A DNA stretch of 64,000 nucleotides from an uncultured Sphingomonadaceae bacterium (GCA_947497315.1 CANMFX010000001.1:1240001-1304000), one strand, 5' to 3'. Numbered from the stretch's first letter, positions 43,110 to 51,296 are shown. Notes: generated by a model from the sequence alone, not told the origin. Made by a program: numbers and translations.

Positions 43110-44411
43110 TTATCGCGTGACGGCAAGGTCGCCTGATGATATTTCTTCCTTCATTTTGCTGCCATCAGCGGTCTCGGCATATTTGCCATATTCCATTTTC
43201 GCGATTGTCCGGTTGTGCACTTCATCGGGGCCGTCCGCAAGACGCAGGGTGCGTTGATGCGCATAAGCGCTGGCCAGTCCGAAGTCATTGCTGACACCGC
43301 CGCCGCCATGCGCCTGGATGGCATCATCAATGATTTTCAACGCCATGGTTGGGGCTTGAACCTTGATCATTGCGATTTCCGCTTTTGCATACTTGTTACC
43401 GACCTTGTCCATCATATCAGCCGCTTTCAGGCAAAGCAGGCGGCTCATGTCAATATCGATACGTGCCCGAGCAACGCGCTCATCCCAAACGCTATGCTCA
43501 GAAATACGTTTACCGAACGCGATGCGCGATTGCAGGCGCTTGACCATTTTTTCAAGTGCCTCTTCCGCGACACCGATGGTACGCATACAGTGGTGAATAC
43601 GGCCAGGTCCAAGGCGCCCCTGAGCGATCTCAAAACCACGTCCTTCACCCAAGATGATATTGGACGCAGGAACACGCACATCTTTCATCTCGACTTCCAT
43701 ATGACCATGTGGTGCATCGTCATAACCAAAGACCGGGAGGTGACGGACGATATTCACGCCCGGCGCGTCTGTTGGCATCAGAATCTGGGATTGCTGTGTG
43801 TAACGGCTGCCCTCAAAGGAGGTTTTGCCCATAACGATGGCGATTTTGCAGCGCGGATCGCCGAGACCGGAAGACCACCATTTTCGGCCGTTGATAACAT
43901 ATTCATCACCATCGCGAACGATAGCGGTTTCGATGTTGGTTGCATCGGATGAAGCCACAGCGGGTTCTGTCATCAAAAAGGCTGATCGAATCTCACCATT
44001 CATCAGCGGACGAAGATACTGCTCCTTCTGCTCCAATGTGCCATAGCGATGGAAGACTTCCATATTTCCGGTATCTGGCGCGGAGCAGTTGAATACTTCG
44101 GATGAAAAACCGACGCGGCCCATTTCTTCGGCGCAAAGGGCATATTCTAGGTTCGTCAGGCCAGGACCTTCAAATTCAAAACTATCATCAATATGAGGAA
44201 GGTTCGGATTGGAGGGCGGCATGAAGAGATTCCAGATGCCCTTCTCTTTCGCTTTGGCTTTTTCTTCTTCGACGACTTGAAGGACTTTCCAGCGATCTCC
44301 GGATTCGTCTTCCGCCTGATAATCAGCAACGCGGGGGCGCACATGATTCTCGATATGCTCACGCACCTGATTGCGCCAATATTCCTGTTTCTCCGTGAGA
44401 TCAAAATCCAT
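43110..44411 (-). CDS. Acyl-CoA dehydrogenase, ACAD11-like
   Basis: A 433-residue acyl-CoA dehydrogenase. The sequence parallels the dehydrogenase half of ACAD11, with [46 protein letters not shown] and [21 protein letters not shown]. With the neighbouring kinase it suggests 4-hydroxy acid catabolism. Start 44411 is used because AAGGA is seven bases before it; an ATG two codons earlier is only one base from it. An acyl-CoA substrate of medium or long chain is likely. Confidence 0.88.
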   Translation of the reverse strand: MDFDLTEKQEYWRNQVREHIENHVRPRVADYQAEDESGDRWKVLQVVEEEKAKAKEKGIWNLFMPPSNPNLPHIDDSFEFEGPGLTNLEYALCAEEMGRVGFSSEVFNCSAPDTGNMEVFHRYGTLEQKEQYLRPLMNGEIRSAFLMTEPAVASSDATNIETAIVRDGDEYVINGRKWWSSGLGDPRCKIAIVMGKTSFEGSRYTQQSQILMPTDAPGVNIVRHLPVFGYDDAPHGHMEVEMKDVRVPASNIILGEGRGFEIAQGRLGPGRIHHCMRTIGVAEEALEKMVKRLQSRIAFGKRISEHSVWDERVARARIDIDMSRLLCLKAADMMDKVGNKYAKAEIAMIKVQAPTMALKIIDDAIQAHGGGGVSNDFGLASAYAHQRTLRLADGPDEVHNRTIAKMEYGKYAETADGSKMKEEISSGDLAVTR

Positions 44412-44514
44412 GCTCATGTCCTTTTTTGAAAGATTTTCGATTTAACTATGCAATTAACTTATCAGAGCCGCGACAGCTTTGCCACAGGGAAACGTGTCCG
44501 AATTCGGAAAAATT

Positions 44515-45930
44515 CTACTCCGCCGCGCGGGCAGACATCCGTTCCTCATGATCCTTTTCTCCGAGCGGAAACAATGTGTAGGCCCAAGCCCCGATCAACG
44601 CGATCACTGTGGCAAGAACCACATAGAAAAGTGCCAGATTGTCGACGATTTCTGGATCAACCGTGCCACTCGCGGCACCCTGTGGTAGGCCGACGAGAGC
44701 GATGATCAATCCAGATAGCAGAATGCCTAGTCCGTTGACGACTTTTTGCATGAAAAACATGCCGGAAGAGAACAGTCCCTCGGTCCGTTTTCCGGTATCA
44801 TGTTCATATTGGTCCGACACATCGGCGATCATCGACATGGTCAAAATCATGGCCGAGATTCCGGCAGCAGTAGAACTGATCAGGAAAGCGAATAGCATAG
44901 GCACCATCACTGGATCTCCGGGTTCTGGAAACAGGCCGGCAAAACGCAGCCAGTAGGGGGCCGTGCCGAGCACCAGAGTTACGAGGGCGAGCCACGCCGC
45001 GGCATGTGCCTTGCCGAGCTTTTTCGAAATCGGGGTGACCATGATGAAGGCCACGATAGCAGCGACAAGCAGCAAGGCCGAATAGGCGGTGAAATTGGCC
45101 TGGCTAAACTCCCAAACATGGGTGAACAGATAGATAGAGAGCGCGAAAATCAGCCACTGGTTGGTAAAGGCAAAAACGCCTGCGAACATCAAGAGTAGAA
45201 AAGGTCGATAGCGGAAAGCCTGCAGGATCTCGCCGAAGCTCTCGGCGGATTGTGGATATTCGGTGGCTGCCCGATACTGACCAACAATCCTCTTGTGGGT
45301 GCCAATGGCAGATGACAGCGCGGCAATGATCATGATGCACGCTCCGAAAAGTGCATAAATGCTGTACCCGTCCGGATTGAGCTGGCCATCCGCATATGTC
45401 GCAGTGGGAGTGAGGAAAAAGGCATAAGCCAGGAACATCACAAAAATGCCGCCGCCCCAGCCAAAAAGAAATCGGTATCGCATGATGGCTGTCCGGTCAT
45501 GATAATCCCGGCTCAGTTCGGGCAGCAAGGCCAGCGCAGGCACCTCATAGGCCGAAAACGCCATGCGGACGGCCATGGCGATGAAAAACAGATAGGCAAA
45601 TGTGCCCCATTCGCTGAGTTCCGGGGGGTGCCAGAGGGCGATCCAGATGAAGGCGATGGGAATGACCGCGCCGTATAGCCACGGGTGGCGCCGGCCAATC
45701 TTGGTCCGGGTGCGATCACTCATCTGTCCGACCGCCGGATCGATAAAGGCGTCGGCAATAAGGGCGAGAGCGATGGCAAGACTTACCAGATCTGCTCGCA
45801 GTCCGACAACCTGATTATAGTAGAACAGCAGGAAGGTAGCGAAGCCATTATCCTTGATGCCATAGGCAACGGATCCGAATCCGTAGGCCATTTTCGATTT
45901 CAATGGCAATGTTTCCGAAGCGGCGTTCAT
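44515..45930 (-). CDS. MFS/GPH-type sugar or organic cation symporter
   Basis: A 471-residue inner-membrane transporter of the MelB/GPH family with about twelve helices. Family segments are KMAYGFGSVAYGIKDNGFATFLLFYYNQVVGL at the start, DPAVGQMSDRTRTKIGRRHPWLYGAVIPIA in the first cytoplasmic loop and SDQYEHDTGKRTEGLFSSGMFFMQK later. GGGGAAACGTCC precedes the ATG. Being first in the minus-strand catabolic run, it may import the compound degraded by it; this is inference. Confidence 0.88.
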   Translation of the reverse strand: MNAASETLPLKSKMAYGFGSVAYGIKDNGFATFLLFYYNQVVGLRADLVSLAIALALIADAFIDPAVGQMSDRTRTKIGRRHPWLYGAVIPIAFIWIALWHPPELSEWGTFAYLFFIAMAVRMAFSAYEVPALALLPELSRDYHDRTAIMRYRFLFGWGGGIFVMFLAYAFFLTPTATYADGQLNPDGYSIYALFGACIMIIAALSSAIGTHKRIVGQYRAATEYPQSAESFGEILQAFRYRPFLLLMFAGVFAFTNQWLIFALSIYLFTHVWEFSQANFTAYSALLLVAAIVAFIMVTPISKKLGKAHAAAWLALVTLVLGTAPYWLRFAGLFPEPGDPVMVPMLFAFLISSTAAGISAMILTMSMIADVSDQYEHDTGKRTEGLFSSGMFFMQKVVNGLGILLSGLIIALVGLPQGAASGTVDPEIVDNLALFYVVLATVIALIGAWAYTLFPLGEKDHEERMSARAAE

Positions 45931-46079
45931 GGACGTTTCCCCTTAAGATGGTGCGCTATACGCTGTATCAGCGGGAAAACTGATTCGGGTTTCGCTTCCC
46001 AATTCCAGTCATTTTCACGCATCCAGTCCTGCTCCCGTTTTGTCTCTTGCATAGGCTTCGCACGAAAAGTTCGTCAATC

Positions 46080-46115
46080 GATTCCGTTGCGTTGTCTTGT
46101 TTACGTTACGGAATC
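46080..46115. promoter_or_regulatory. Inverted repeat in the divergent catabolic promoter region
   Basis: GATTCCGT (46080-46087) and ACGGAATC (46108-46115) are perfect inverted copies separated by 20 bases. They lie in the 298-base gap between the divergent transporter and acyl-CoA dehydrogenase genes, where a shared operator would be expected. No regulator gene is adjacent. No other signal was recognised in the gap. Confidence 0.4.
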
Positions 46116-46228
46116 CGATGCCGGGTTTGGCCGGAAAAAATTCTGTCGGGAAATGCGAGGCGATCGTTGAACCTTGGGGCTGTCCTATGTTAGTTTGATC
46201 TTAATCAATCAATTAAAGGAACACAATC

Positions 46229-47422
46229 ATGTCCGATCTTGAAAGCTTCCGCGCAGAGACAGCTGCTTGGCTCGAAGCCAACTGTCCGCCAGAAATGCGC
46301 CGGCCCGTTGTCGATGAAAGCGACATTTGCTGGGGTGGGAAAAATCCGACCTTCAAACCCGGTCAGAAAGAATGGATGGACAAAATGGCGGCCAAAGGTT
46401 GGACCGTTCCCGATTGGCCGAAGGAATATGGTGGTGGGGGGCTGTCACGCGCTGAAACCAAAATTCTGCTTCAGGAAATGGGACGCCTGAAGATTCGTTC
46501 GCCGCTGTCGAGCTTTGGGATCTGGATGCTTGGTCCCGCATTGCTGCATTTTGGTACCGAAGAACAGAAGCTGCATTTCCTGCCGCCGATCGCTCGCGGT
46601 GAAGTACGCTGGTGTCAGGGGTATTCGGAGCCCGGATCCGGCTCAGACCTGGCCTCGCTGCAAACTTCCGCCGAAGACAAAGGTGATCACTATCTGATCA
46701 ACGGTCAGAAAATCTGGACGAGTTACGCTGACAAGGCAGACTGGATTTTCTGTCTGACCCGGACCGATAAATCGACCAAGCATAAAGGCATTAGCTTCAT
46801 GCTGTTCGATATGACGAACCAAGGCGTAGAGACGAAACCCATCGTTCTGATTTCCGGACAATCCGCATTTTGTGAGACATTCTTTACGGATGTGGAAGTG
46901 CCAAAAACTTATGGTGATGACGTTTCGTCCGTGGTGGGTGAAGTAAACCGCGGCTGGGATGTTGCCAAATATCTGCTGGGGCATGAGCGCAGCATGATTT
47001 CCGGTGACGGCTCTTCCGGGGCAACGTCGCTCGGCTCCAAATTTGCCGATCAATATGGCCGCGATGAAATGGGCCGGCTGGATGATCCAATGCTTCGCGC
47101 CCAGATGGCGGAGATGGATATCGATGTGCTTGCCTTCAGGGCCATGGCGGAGCGTTTTGGAGATACGTTTAAGGCGAATCTTTGCCATCCAGCGCAGCCG
47201 AATATGATGAAATATGCTGGCACGGAAATTAACAAACGCCGCCACGAATTGATTATGTCTGCTGGTGGCAGTGAAGTACTGGAATGGGAGAGTGACGCCT
47301 CCAATGGAGGGCTCACCGCGCGCGGTTGGCTTAGGACCAAGGCCAACAGCATTGAAGGCGGAACCAGCGAAGTTATGCTGAACGTCGTTTCTAAACAGAT
47401 ATTGCAATTGCCCAACGCCTAA
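46229..47422 (+). CDS. Acyl-CoA dehydrogenase
   Basis: A 397-residue acyl-CoA dehydrogenase, middle-domain signatures WCQGYSEPGSGSDLASLQT at about 130 and NGQKIWTSYADKADWIF, and a C-terminal GTSEVMLNVVSKQIL. The C-terminal part differs from the ACAD11-like gene, and this type often pairs with a second partner subunit. AAAGGAACACAATC precedes the start. It is followed after 42 bases by another acyl-CoA dehydrogenase gene. Confidence 0.9.
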   Translation: MSDLESFRAETAAWLEANCPPEMRRPVVDESDICWGGKNPTFKPGQKEWMDKMAAKGWTVPDWPKEYGGGGLSRAETKILLQEMGRLKIRSPLSSFGIWMLGPALLHFGTEEQKLHFLPPIARGEVRWCQGYSEPGSGSDLASLQTSAEDKGDHYLINGQKIWTSYADKADWIFCLTRTDKSTKHKGISFMLFDMTNQGVETKPIVLISGQSAFCETFFTDVEVPKTYGDDVSSVVGEVNRGWDVAKYLLGHERSMISGDGSSGATSLGSKFADQYGRDEMGRLDDPMLRAQMAEMDIDVLAFRAMAERFGDTFKANLCHPAQPNMMKYAGTEINKRRHELIMSAGGSEVLEWESDASNGGLTARGWLRTKANSIEGGTSEVMLNVVSKQILQLPNA

Positions 47423-47464
47423 CCGCGCAGGCAGTTAAACAACCATATTAGAAGGATAAAAGCG

Positions 47465-48601
47465 ATGCCGCTTTACTTGAATGACGACCAGAAAATGCTA
47501 CAGGACAGCGCAGCTGACTTTATGAAGGGCGAAGGCAATGTCGCTCATTTCCGCGAGTTTCGTGACAAAAACTGCAAGGATGGTTTTTCCCACGCACTGT
47601 GGAAACAGTTCGCCGAAATGGGTTTCACGGGGATATTGGTTTCTGAAGACGAAGGCGGATTGGGCCTTGGTCATACTGAAGCTGGTGTTGTTCTCGAAGA
47701 GATCGGCCGCAATCTTACACCATCACCCTTCCTTACGACTGCGGTTGCCGGTGTAGAGGCGCTGAATGCTGGCGGTAAGGCACTACGCGACAAATATTTC
47801 CCAGGGATATTGTCGGGTGATAGCGTTTTGGCGCTCGCAATCGACGAAGGCCCGAAACACCGGCCGGATCAGATAACCATGGCCGCGACCCGCGAAGGCA
47901 ATGGCTTTAAGCTTGATGGCAAGAAGCAATTTGTCGTTCAAGGTGGCTCTGCGGATACGCTTGTCGTCGCGGCTAGGACAAGCGGCAGTGCTGGCGAAGA
48001 TAAAGGCCTGACCCTATTTGCTGTCGATACCAGCGCTAGTGGATTGTCGAGAGATAGTGTTCGTCTGGTTGATAGCGCAATGGCAGCGCATGTCGAATTT
48101 GACGGCGTAGTTGTCGACGCTGATGCGGTTATCGGTGAAGTGGATGAAGGCAGCGCATTGCTTCAACGGATGCTGAATGCCGGTCGGGCAGGTTCGGCTG
48201 CAGAGACGCTGGGTGTTGGTGCTGGCGCGATGGATATTACCGTCGAGTATATTAAAGGCCGCAAGCAGTTTGACACGATCATTGGAACGTTTCAGGCACT
48301 TCAGCACCGCGCAGCGCATCTGTATAGCGAGATGGAGATTGCCCGCGCCACTGTGTTGAAAGCACAACAGATGCTCGATGAAGGTTCCTCGAAAGCTGAG
48401 ATGATGGTTTCTGTCGCCAAGGCCAAGGCCAGCAAGGCGACGTCGCTCTCGGTCAAAGAGGGCGTGCAAATGCACGGCGGCGTAGGGATGACCGATGAAT
48501 ATGATATTGGTCTTTACATGAAGCGCGATCGCGCGCTGTCGGAATTTATGGGCGACGCCAATTATCACACCAATCTCGTTGCGGAAATGCACGGTTACTA
48601 A
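47465..48601 (+). CDS. Acyl-CoA dehydrogenase, second subunit-like
   Basis: A 378-residue acyl-CoA dehydrogenase-fold protein, less conserved than its neighbour, with the N-terminal helical part LNDDQKMLQDSAADFMKGEG and a C-terminal GVQMHGGVGMTDEYDIGLYMKR. Tandem unlike acyl-CoA dehydrogenase genes are common where a heteromeric enzyme acts on bulky side-chain substrates such as sterols, which suggests an alpha2-beta2 enzyme here. The catalytic-base residue could not be assigned confidently. An SDR gene follows after 12 bases. Confidence 0.87.
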   Translation: MPLYLNDDQKMLQDSAADFMKGEGNVAHFREFRDKNCKDGFSHALWKQFAEMGFTGILVSEDEGGLGLGHTEAGVVLEEIGRNLTPSPFLTTAVAGVEALNAGGKALRDKYFPGILSGDSVLALAIDEGPKHRPDQITMAATREGNGFKLDGKKQFVVQGGSADTLVVAARTSGSAGEDKGLTLFAVDTSASGLSRDSVRLVDSAMAAHVEFDGVVVDADAVIGEVDEGSALLQRMLNAGRAGSAAETLGVGAGAMDITVEYIKGRKQFDTIIGTFQALQHRAAHLYSEMEIARATVLKAQQMLDEGSSKAEMMVSVAKAKASKATSLSVKEGVQMHGGVGMTDEYDIGLYMKRDRALSEFMGDANYHTNLVAEMHGY

Positions 48602-48613
48602 AAGGATTTCATA

Positions 48614-49405
48614 ATGGATTTTAACAAGCTATTCTCGCTTGAAGGTCGGGTTGCGCTGGTAACCGGCGGGCATCGGGGCATTGGCCGGATGATCTCGGAA
48701 GGTTTTCTGGCTCAAGGTGCCAAGGTTTACATTTCCGGGCGCAAGGCCGAAGCATGTGACGCTGCGGCCGCTGAAATGGGCGATAACTGTATATCTGTGC
48801 CCGGTGATGTCAGCACGGTCGAGGGTTGTAGAGCCCTTGCTGCAGAGCTTGCAAACCATGAGGAAAAGCTCGACATATTGATCAACAATGCCGGCGTTGC
48901 CTGGGGCGAGGAATATCTCAGCTTCCCTGAAGCGGGTTGGGACAAGGTCATGGATACCAATGTCAAAGGGCTGTTCTTCCTCACACAGGCACTGCATCCG
49001 CAATTGAAAGCCGCGGCCAGCTTTGATCGCCCGGCCAAGGTCGTGAATATTGCTTCGATCGATGGCTTCAAGGTCAACCCCTGGGAGACCTACAGCTATC
49101 AGGCATCGAAAGCGGCTGTGGTTCACTTGACCCGCAAGATGGCATCCAAGCTGGTTTCCGACGACATCATCATGTCCGGCATCGCACCGGGTGCTTTTGC
49201 ATCCAACATGAATAAAGCGGCGCGCGATCATGAAGGTGCGGTCGAAAAAGGTATCCCGGCAAAACGCATCGGCCGACCTGAGGATATGGCAGCTGCGGCG
49301 ATATATCTGTCGAGCAGCGCAGGCGACTATGTTGTGGGTACGACCCTCATCGTTGACGGGGGCGTCGTCAATGCGGCTAATCCCGGCGCAACCATAGAGC
49401 CTTAA
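48614..49405 (+). CDS. SDR family oxidoreductase
   Basis: A 263-residue short-chain dehydrogenase. Cofactor motif TGGHRGIGRMISEGF at 18-31, NNAGVAW near 90 and catalytic Tyr-x3-Lys as YQASK near 157. The N-terminus FNKLFSLEGRVALVTGG is typical of a 3-hydroxyacyl or polyol-type SDR group. AAAGGATTTCATA precedes ATG. Third gene of the plus-strand half of the catabolic cluster. Confidence 0.9.
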   Translation: MDFNKLFSLEGRVALVTGGHRGIGRMISEGFLAQGAKVYISGRKAEACDAAAAEMGDNCISVPGDVSTVEGCRALAAELANHEEKLDILINNAGVAWGEEYLSFPEAGWDKVMDTNVKGLFFLTQALHPQLKAAASFDRPAKVVNIASIDGFKVNPWETYSYQASKAAVVHLTRKMASKLVSDDIIMSGIAPGAFASNMNKAARDHEGAVEKGIPAKRIGRPEDMAAAAIYLSSSAGDYVVGTTLIVDGGVVNAANPGATIEP

Positions 49406-49426
49406 ACCTCTGCCTTGACCTGATGG

Positions 49427-49462
49427 CTCCATACTGTATTATTACAACAATACAGTATGGAG
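49427..49462 (+). promoter_or_regulatory. 14-bp hairpin sequestering the next gene's Shine-Dalgarno
   Basis: CTCCATACTGTATT (49427-49440) and AATACAGTATGGAG (49449-49462) are perfectly complementary around an 8-base loop. The GGAG at 49459-49462, seven bases before ATG 49470, is the ribosome-binding site, and it forms the end of the right arm. The stem could hide the site from ribosomes, acting as a thermosensor, RNA-binding target or attenuator. As DNA, the same dyad could be a repressor operator. No U-tract follows, so it is not a simple terminator. Confidence 0.65.
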
Positions 49463-49469
49463 ATTCCTG

Positions 49470-50003
49470 ATGACCAACAAATATCTTGTCGCGCTTGCAG
49501 CTGTTCCGTTGATCTTGACTGCCTGTTCTGGCGGCGGCGAGAGTGAGCAGGGCGACGGCTTTGAAATGTCAATCGAAACCGATGGTGAGGGAACCGGTAG
49601 ATCGGACAAAGTGTCGATCGGCGGTAAAGACGGCGACAGCAAATTCTCGATCAAGACAGACGGTTTTTCCATGGACGTCGACTTGCCCCAGATATCTCTC
49701 GACAGCGATGATTTCGATCTGAACAATGTTTCCCTATACCCGGGTTCGAAAGTGACGGGCCTGAATGTCGAAGACAAGGACGGGCAGGGCGGCAAGGTCA
49801 TTTTAAGTTTCGACGCGCCGACCAATACCGATGATCTCGTATCCTGGTTCGAACAGAAAATGACTGACGAGAATTTCGTTGTGCAAAAGGACGGTAACAA
49901 GCTTTCGGGGCAAACCGATGAAGGTGATCCTTTTCTGCTCGAACTGACCGAGAAGGGTGCAGAGGAAACCAGTGGCAAGCTTGAATTCTCTGAGAGTAAA
50001 TAA
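49470..50003 (+). CDS. Hypothetical lipoprotein
   Basis: A 177-residue acidic lipoprotein: signal with lipobox LTAC (mature from about Cys19), a Gly/Glu-rich linker (GGGESEQGDG) and a beta-rich domain with VSLYPGSKVTGLNVEDKDGQGGKVILSFDAPT in the second half. The second half resembles a small domain seen in Gram-negative lipoproteins but no named family was recognised. Translation start lies next to a 14-bp hairpin, so output is likely controlled. Confidence 0.75.
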   Translation: MTNKYLVALAAVPLILTACSGGGESEQGDGFEMSIETDGEGTGRSDKVSIGGKDGDSKFSIKTDGFSMDVDLPQISLDSDDFDLNNVSLYPGSKVTGLNVEDKDGQGGKVILSFDAPTNTDDLVSWFEQKMTDENFVVQKDGNKLSGQTDEGDPFLLELTEKGAEETSGKLEFSESK

Positions 50004-50119
50004 CCGGCAGCTGCTGGCCCATCGCGGTACAACTATTTACAAAATTTGGTGAACCTGTTCAGCTTCCCGGCAAAATGCTATGCTATTGTCGTCTGACATA
50101 ACATAGCAGGAGCGGGATA

Positions 50120-50806
50120 ATGCGGAACACAGCCAAGAAATTGAAACTGACGGTGGCAGCGGCCATATTGGCGGTCCCATTATCCATGACCCCGCTATTT
50201 TCGGCCCCGGCTCATGCACAATCTACCGGTGTCAAAAGCCTGCTCGGCGATGCCTCGGATGGGGCGCTCGATAAATTGTCTCAGCCCGGCGCCTTTTATG
50301 CAGATAAAGCGGTGCGGGTATTATTGCCTGGCCCATTGAAAAACGCGACCAAGATATTGCGCTTCACCAGCAAGGCGGGCTTGACCAAAGATATTACCAA
50401 GAACCTCAATGATGCGGCGGGCAAGGCGGCACTCGAAGCCAAGCCGATATTCCGCTCTGCCATCGATAATCTGACGTTGACTGACGGTGTCGGCATCGTG
50501 ACCGGTGGCGGCACTGGTGGCACTGACTATTTGCGCAAAACGTCGGGCGAGGAGCTGGCTGTGAAAGTCCGGCCGCTGGTTGAAAAGGCTCTGGGTGAGG
50601 TTGGCGCCTATAAACAGGTCGAAAGCCTTGGCTCGCTTTCGGCCCTTTCGTCAATCGGTGGCCTGGACCTCTCTCGCGATGGATTAACCGATAGCGTTAC
50701 CGAGCAAGCGATGGATGGTATCTTCTCCTATATCGGTGCGGAAGAAACCAAATTTCGCAAGAACCCTTTGAAAAAGGGCAAAAAACTCCTCGACGGCATC
50801 TTTTAG
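50120..50806 (+). CDS. DUF4197 family periplasmic protein
   Basis: A 228-residue DUF4197 protein. Signal peptide ending near PAHAQS (34); then the family core: GALDKLSQPGAFYADKAVRVLLPGPL at about 53-78, LTLTDGVGIVTGGGTGGTDYLRKTS at about 115-140 and a GIFSYIGAEETKFRKNP end. Function unknown; all-alpha mature domain. AGGAGCGGG precedes ATG 50120. TGCTATG/CATAGCA (50076-50108) form a weak hairpin before it. Confidence 0.88.
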   Translation: MRNTAKKLKLTVAAAILAVPLSMTPLFSAPAHAQSTGVKSLLGDASDGALDKLSQPGAFYADKAVRVLLPGPLKNATKILRFTSKAGLTKDITKNLNDAAGKAALEAKPIFRSAIDNLTLTDGVGIVTGGGTGGTDYLRKTSGEELAVKVRPLVEKALGEVGAYKQVESLGSLSALSSIGGLDLSRDGLTDSVTEQAMDGIFSYIGAEETKFRKNPLKKGKKLLDGIF

Positions 50807-50903
50807 GAGCCACTACGCGGTTGCAAAATATGCAACTAATCAATCTCCGTTTTCAATTGAAACTTAACCGTTTGAGGACCATTTCCTGACTATCAGTTAG
50901 ACA

Positions 50904-50928
50904 GGAAAAGTGATGTTTGATCGGCGTT
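50904..50928 (+). promoter_or_regulatory. Candidate EcfG general-stress promoter
   Basis: GGAAA-N16-CGTT matches the alphaproteobacterial EcfG (sigma-EcfG) consensus GGAAC-N16/17-CGTT with one mismatch. It lies 25-50 bases upstream of the 24-codon ORF at 50953 and would drive the ORF and its sRNA-like 3' end. The -35 falls in a TTTCCTG/CAGGAAA inverted repeat (50882-50908). Dependence on stress sigma factor is inference. Confidence 0.55.
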
Positions 50929-50952
50929 TTTAACAAAACAGGAGTTTGTCCC

Positions 50953-51027
50953 ATGAAAACGCTTTTCAATATAGTAGCCGCCCTGACCGTTAGCAGCATC
51001 ATAATGATGACTACCGTTCAGGTTTAA
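50953..51027 (+). CDS. 24-residue hydrophobic peptide
   Basis: A tiny ORF with a good ribosome-binding site: AGGAG at 50940-50944, nine bases before ATG 50953. The peptide starts MKTLFNIVAALTVSSII, a charged start then a hydrophobic stretch, so it may be a single-span membrane peptide, and it ends at TAA 51025-51027. Promoter match upstream and the anti-SD hairpins with terminator downstream make it a discrete small transcription unit. No family recognised; the ORF may be mainly a leader for the RNA. Confidence 0.55.
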   Translation: MKTLFNIVAALTVSSIIMMTTVQV

Positions 51028-51048
51028 TCGCTACAAATTTTTTTCAGT

Positions 51049-51153
51049 CCCGGTTGCCGCTAATCCTCCTCCCGATAGGCACCGGGATTGTACCGACGGT
51101 CCGGCCCTTTCAGAATATCCCCCTCCCGAAAGGCCGGACCAACGGTTTTTTTT
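51049..51153 (+). ncRNA. Cuckoo/CcsR-like sRNA with CCUCCUCCC loops
   Basis: Two hairpins follow the tiny ORF. Hairpin 1 (51049-51086) has stem CCCGGT-GCC/GGC-ACCGGG with one bulged T and a loop containing CCTCCTCCC (51065-51073). Hairpin 2 (51098-51140) has stem GGTCCGGCC-TTTC/GAAA-GGCCGGACC with one bulged C and a loop containing CCCCCTCCC (51119-51127), then eight T (51146-51153). CCUCCUCCC loops in tandem hairpins behind a small stress-induced ORF are the defining layout of Rhodobacter CcsR and of the wider alphaproteobacterial cuckoo RNA family. Confidence 0.8.
51097..51153 (+). terminator. Intrinsic terminator ending the small RNA
   Basis: Stem pairing 51098-51111 with 51128-51140, followed by AACGG and eight T at 51146-51153. 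One of the best terminators in the window. Confidence 0.9.
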
Positions 51154-51198
51154 GCTTCTGGATCGCTATTCAAGACTGAGAGATAGCCAATAAAGAAA

Positions 51199-51229
51199 TA
51201 TCACAACGCGTCCTTTGTAGGAAAGCGGC
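51199..51229 (+). repeat. 31-bp dispersed repeat, copy B
   Basis: TATCACAACGCGTCC continuing through TTTGTAGGAAAGCGGC matches the inverted segment 12466-12496 at 29 of 31 positions. It sits just downstream of the sRNA terminator and 13 bases before the DnaA-box cluster. Confidence 0.65.
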
Positions 51230-51241
51230 TTCTTTCTGCCC

Positions 51242-51296
51242 TTGTCCACAATCCGGCAACTGTTTTTCCACAAGAAAGATCGACATCTGTGGATAA
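51242..51296. other. Cluster of three DnaA-box-like sequences
   Basis: TTGTCCACA (51242-51250) and TTTTCCACA (51264-51272) are near-consensus DnaA boxes; TGTGGATAA (51288-51296) is a perfect one in the other orientation (TTATCCACA). Three in 55 bases is dense. No AT-rich unwinding element or replication gene lies next to them, so whether this is an origin, a DnaA-titration site or chance is open. Confidence 0.45.

Noticed and set aside
51242-51296. DnaA boxes taken as the chromosomal origin
   Set aside because: Only three boxes, no neighbouring AT-rich unwinding tract, and none of the genes commonly beside alphaproteobacterial origins were seen; kept only as a finding to test.
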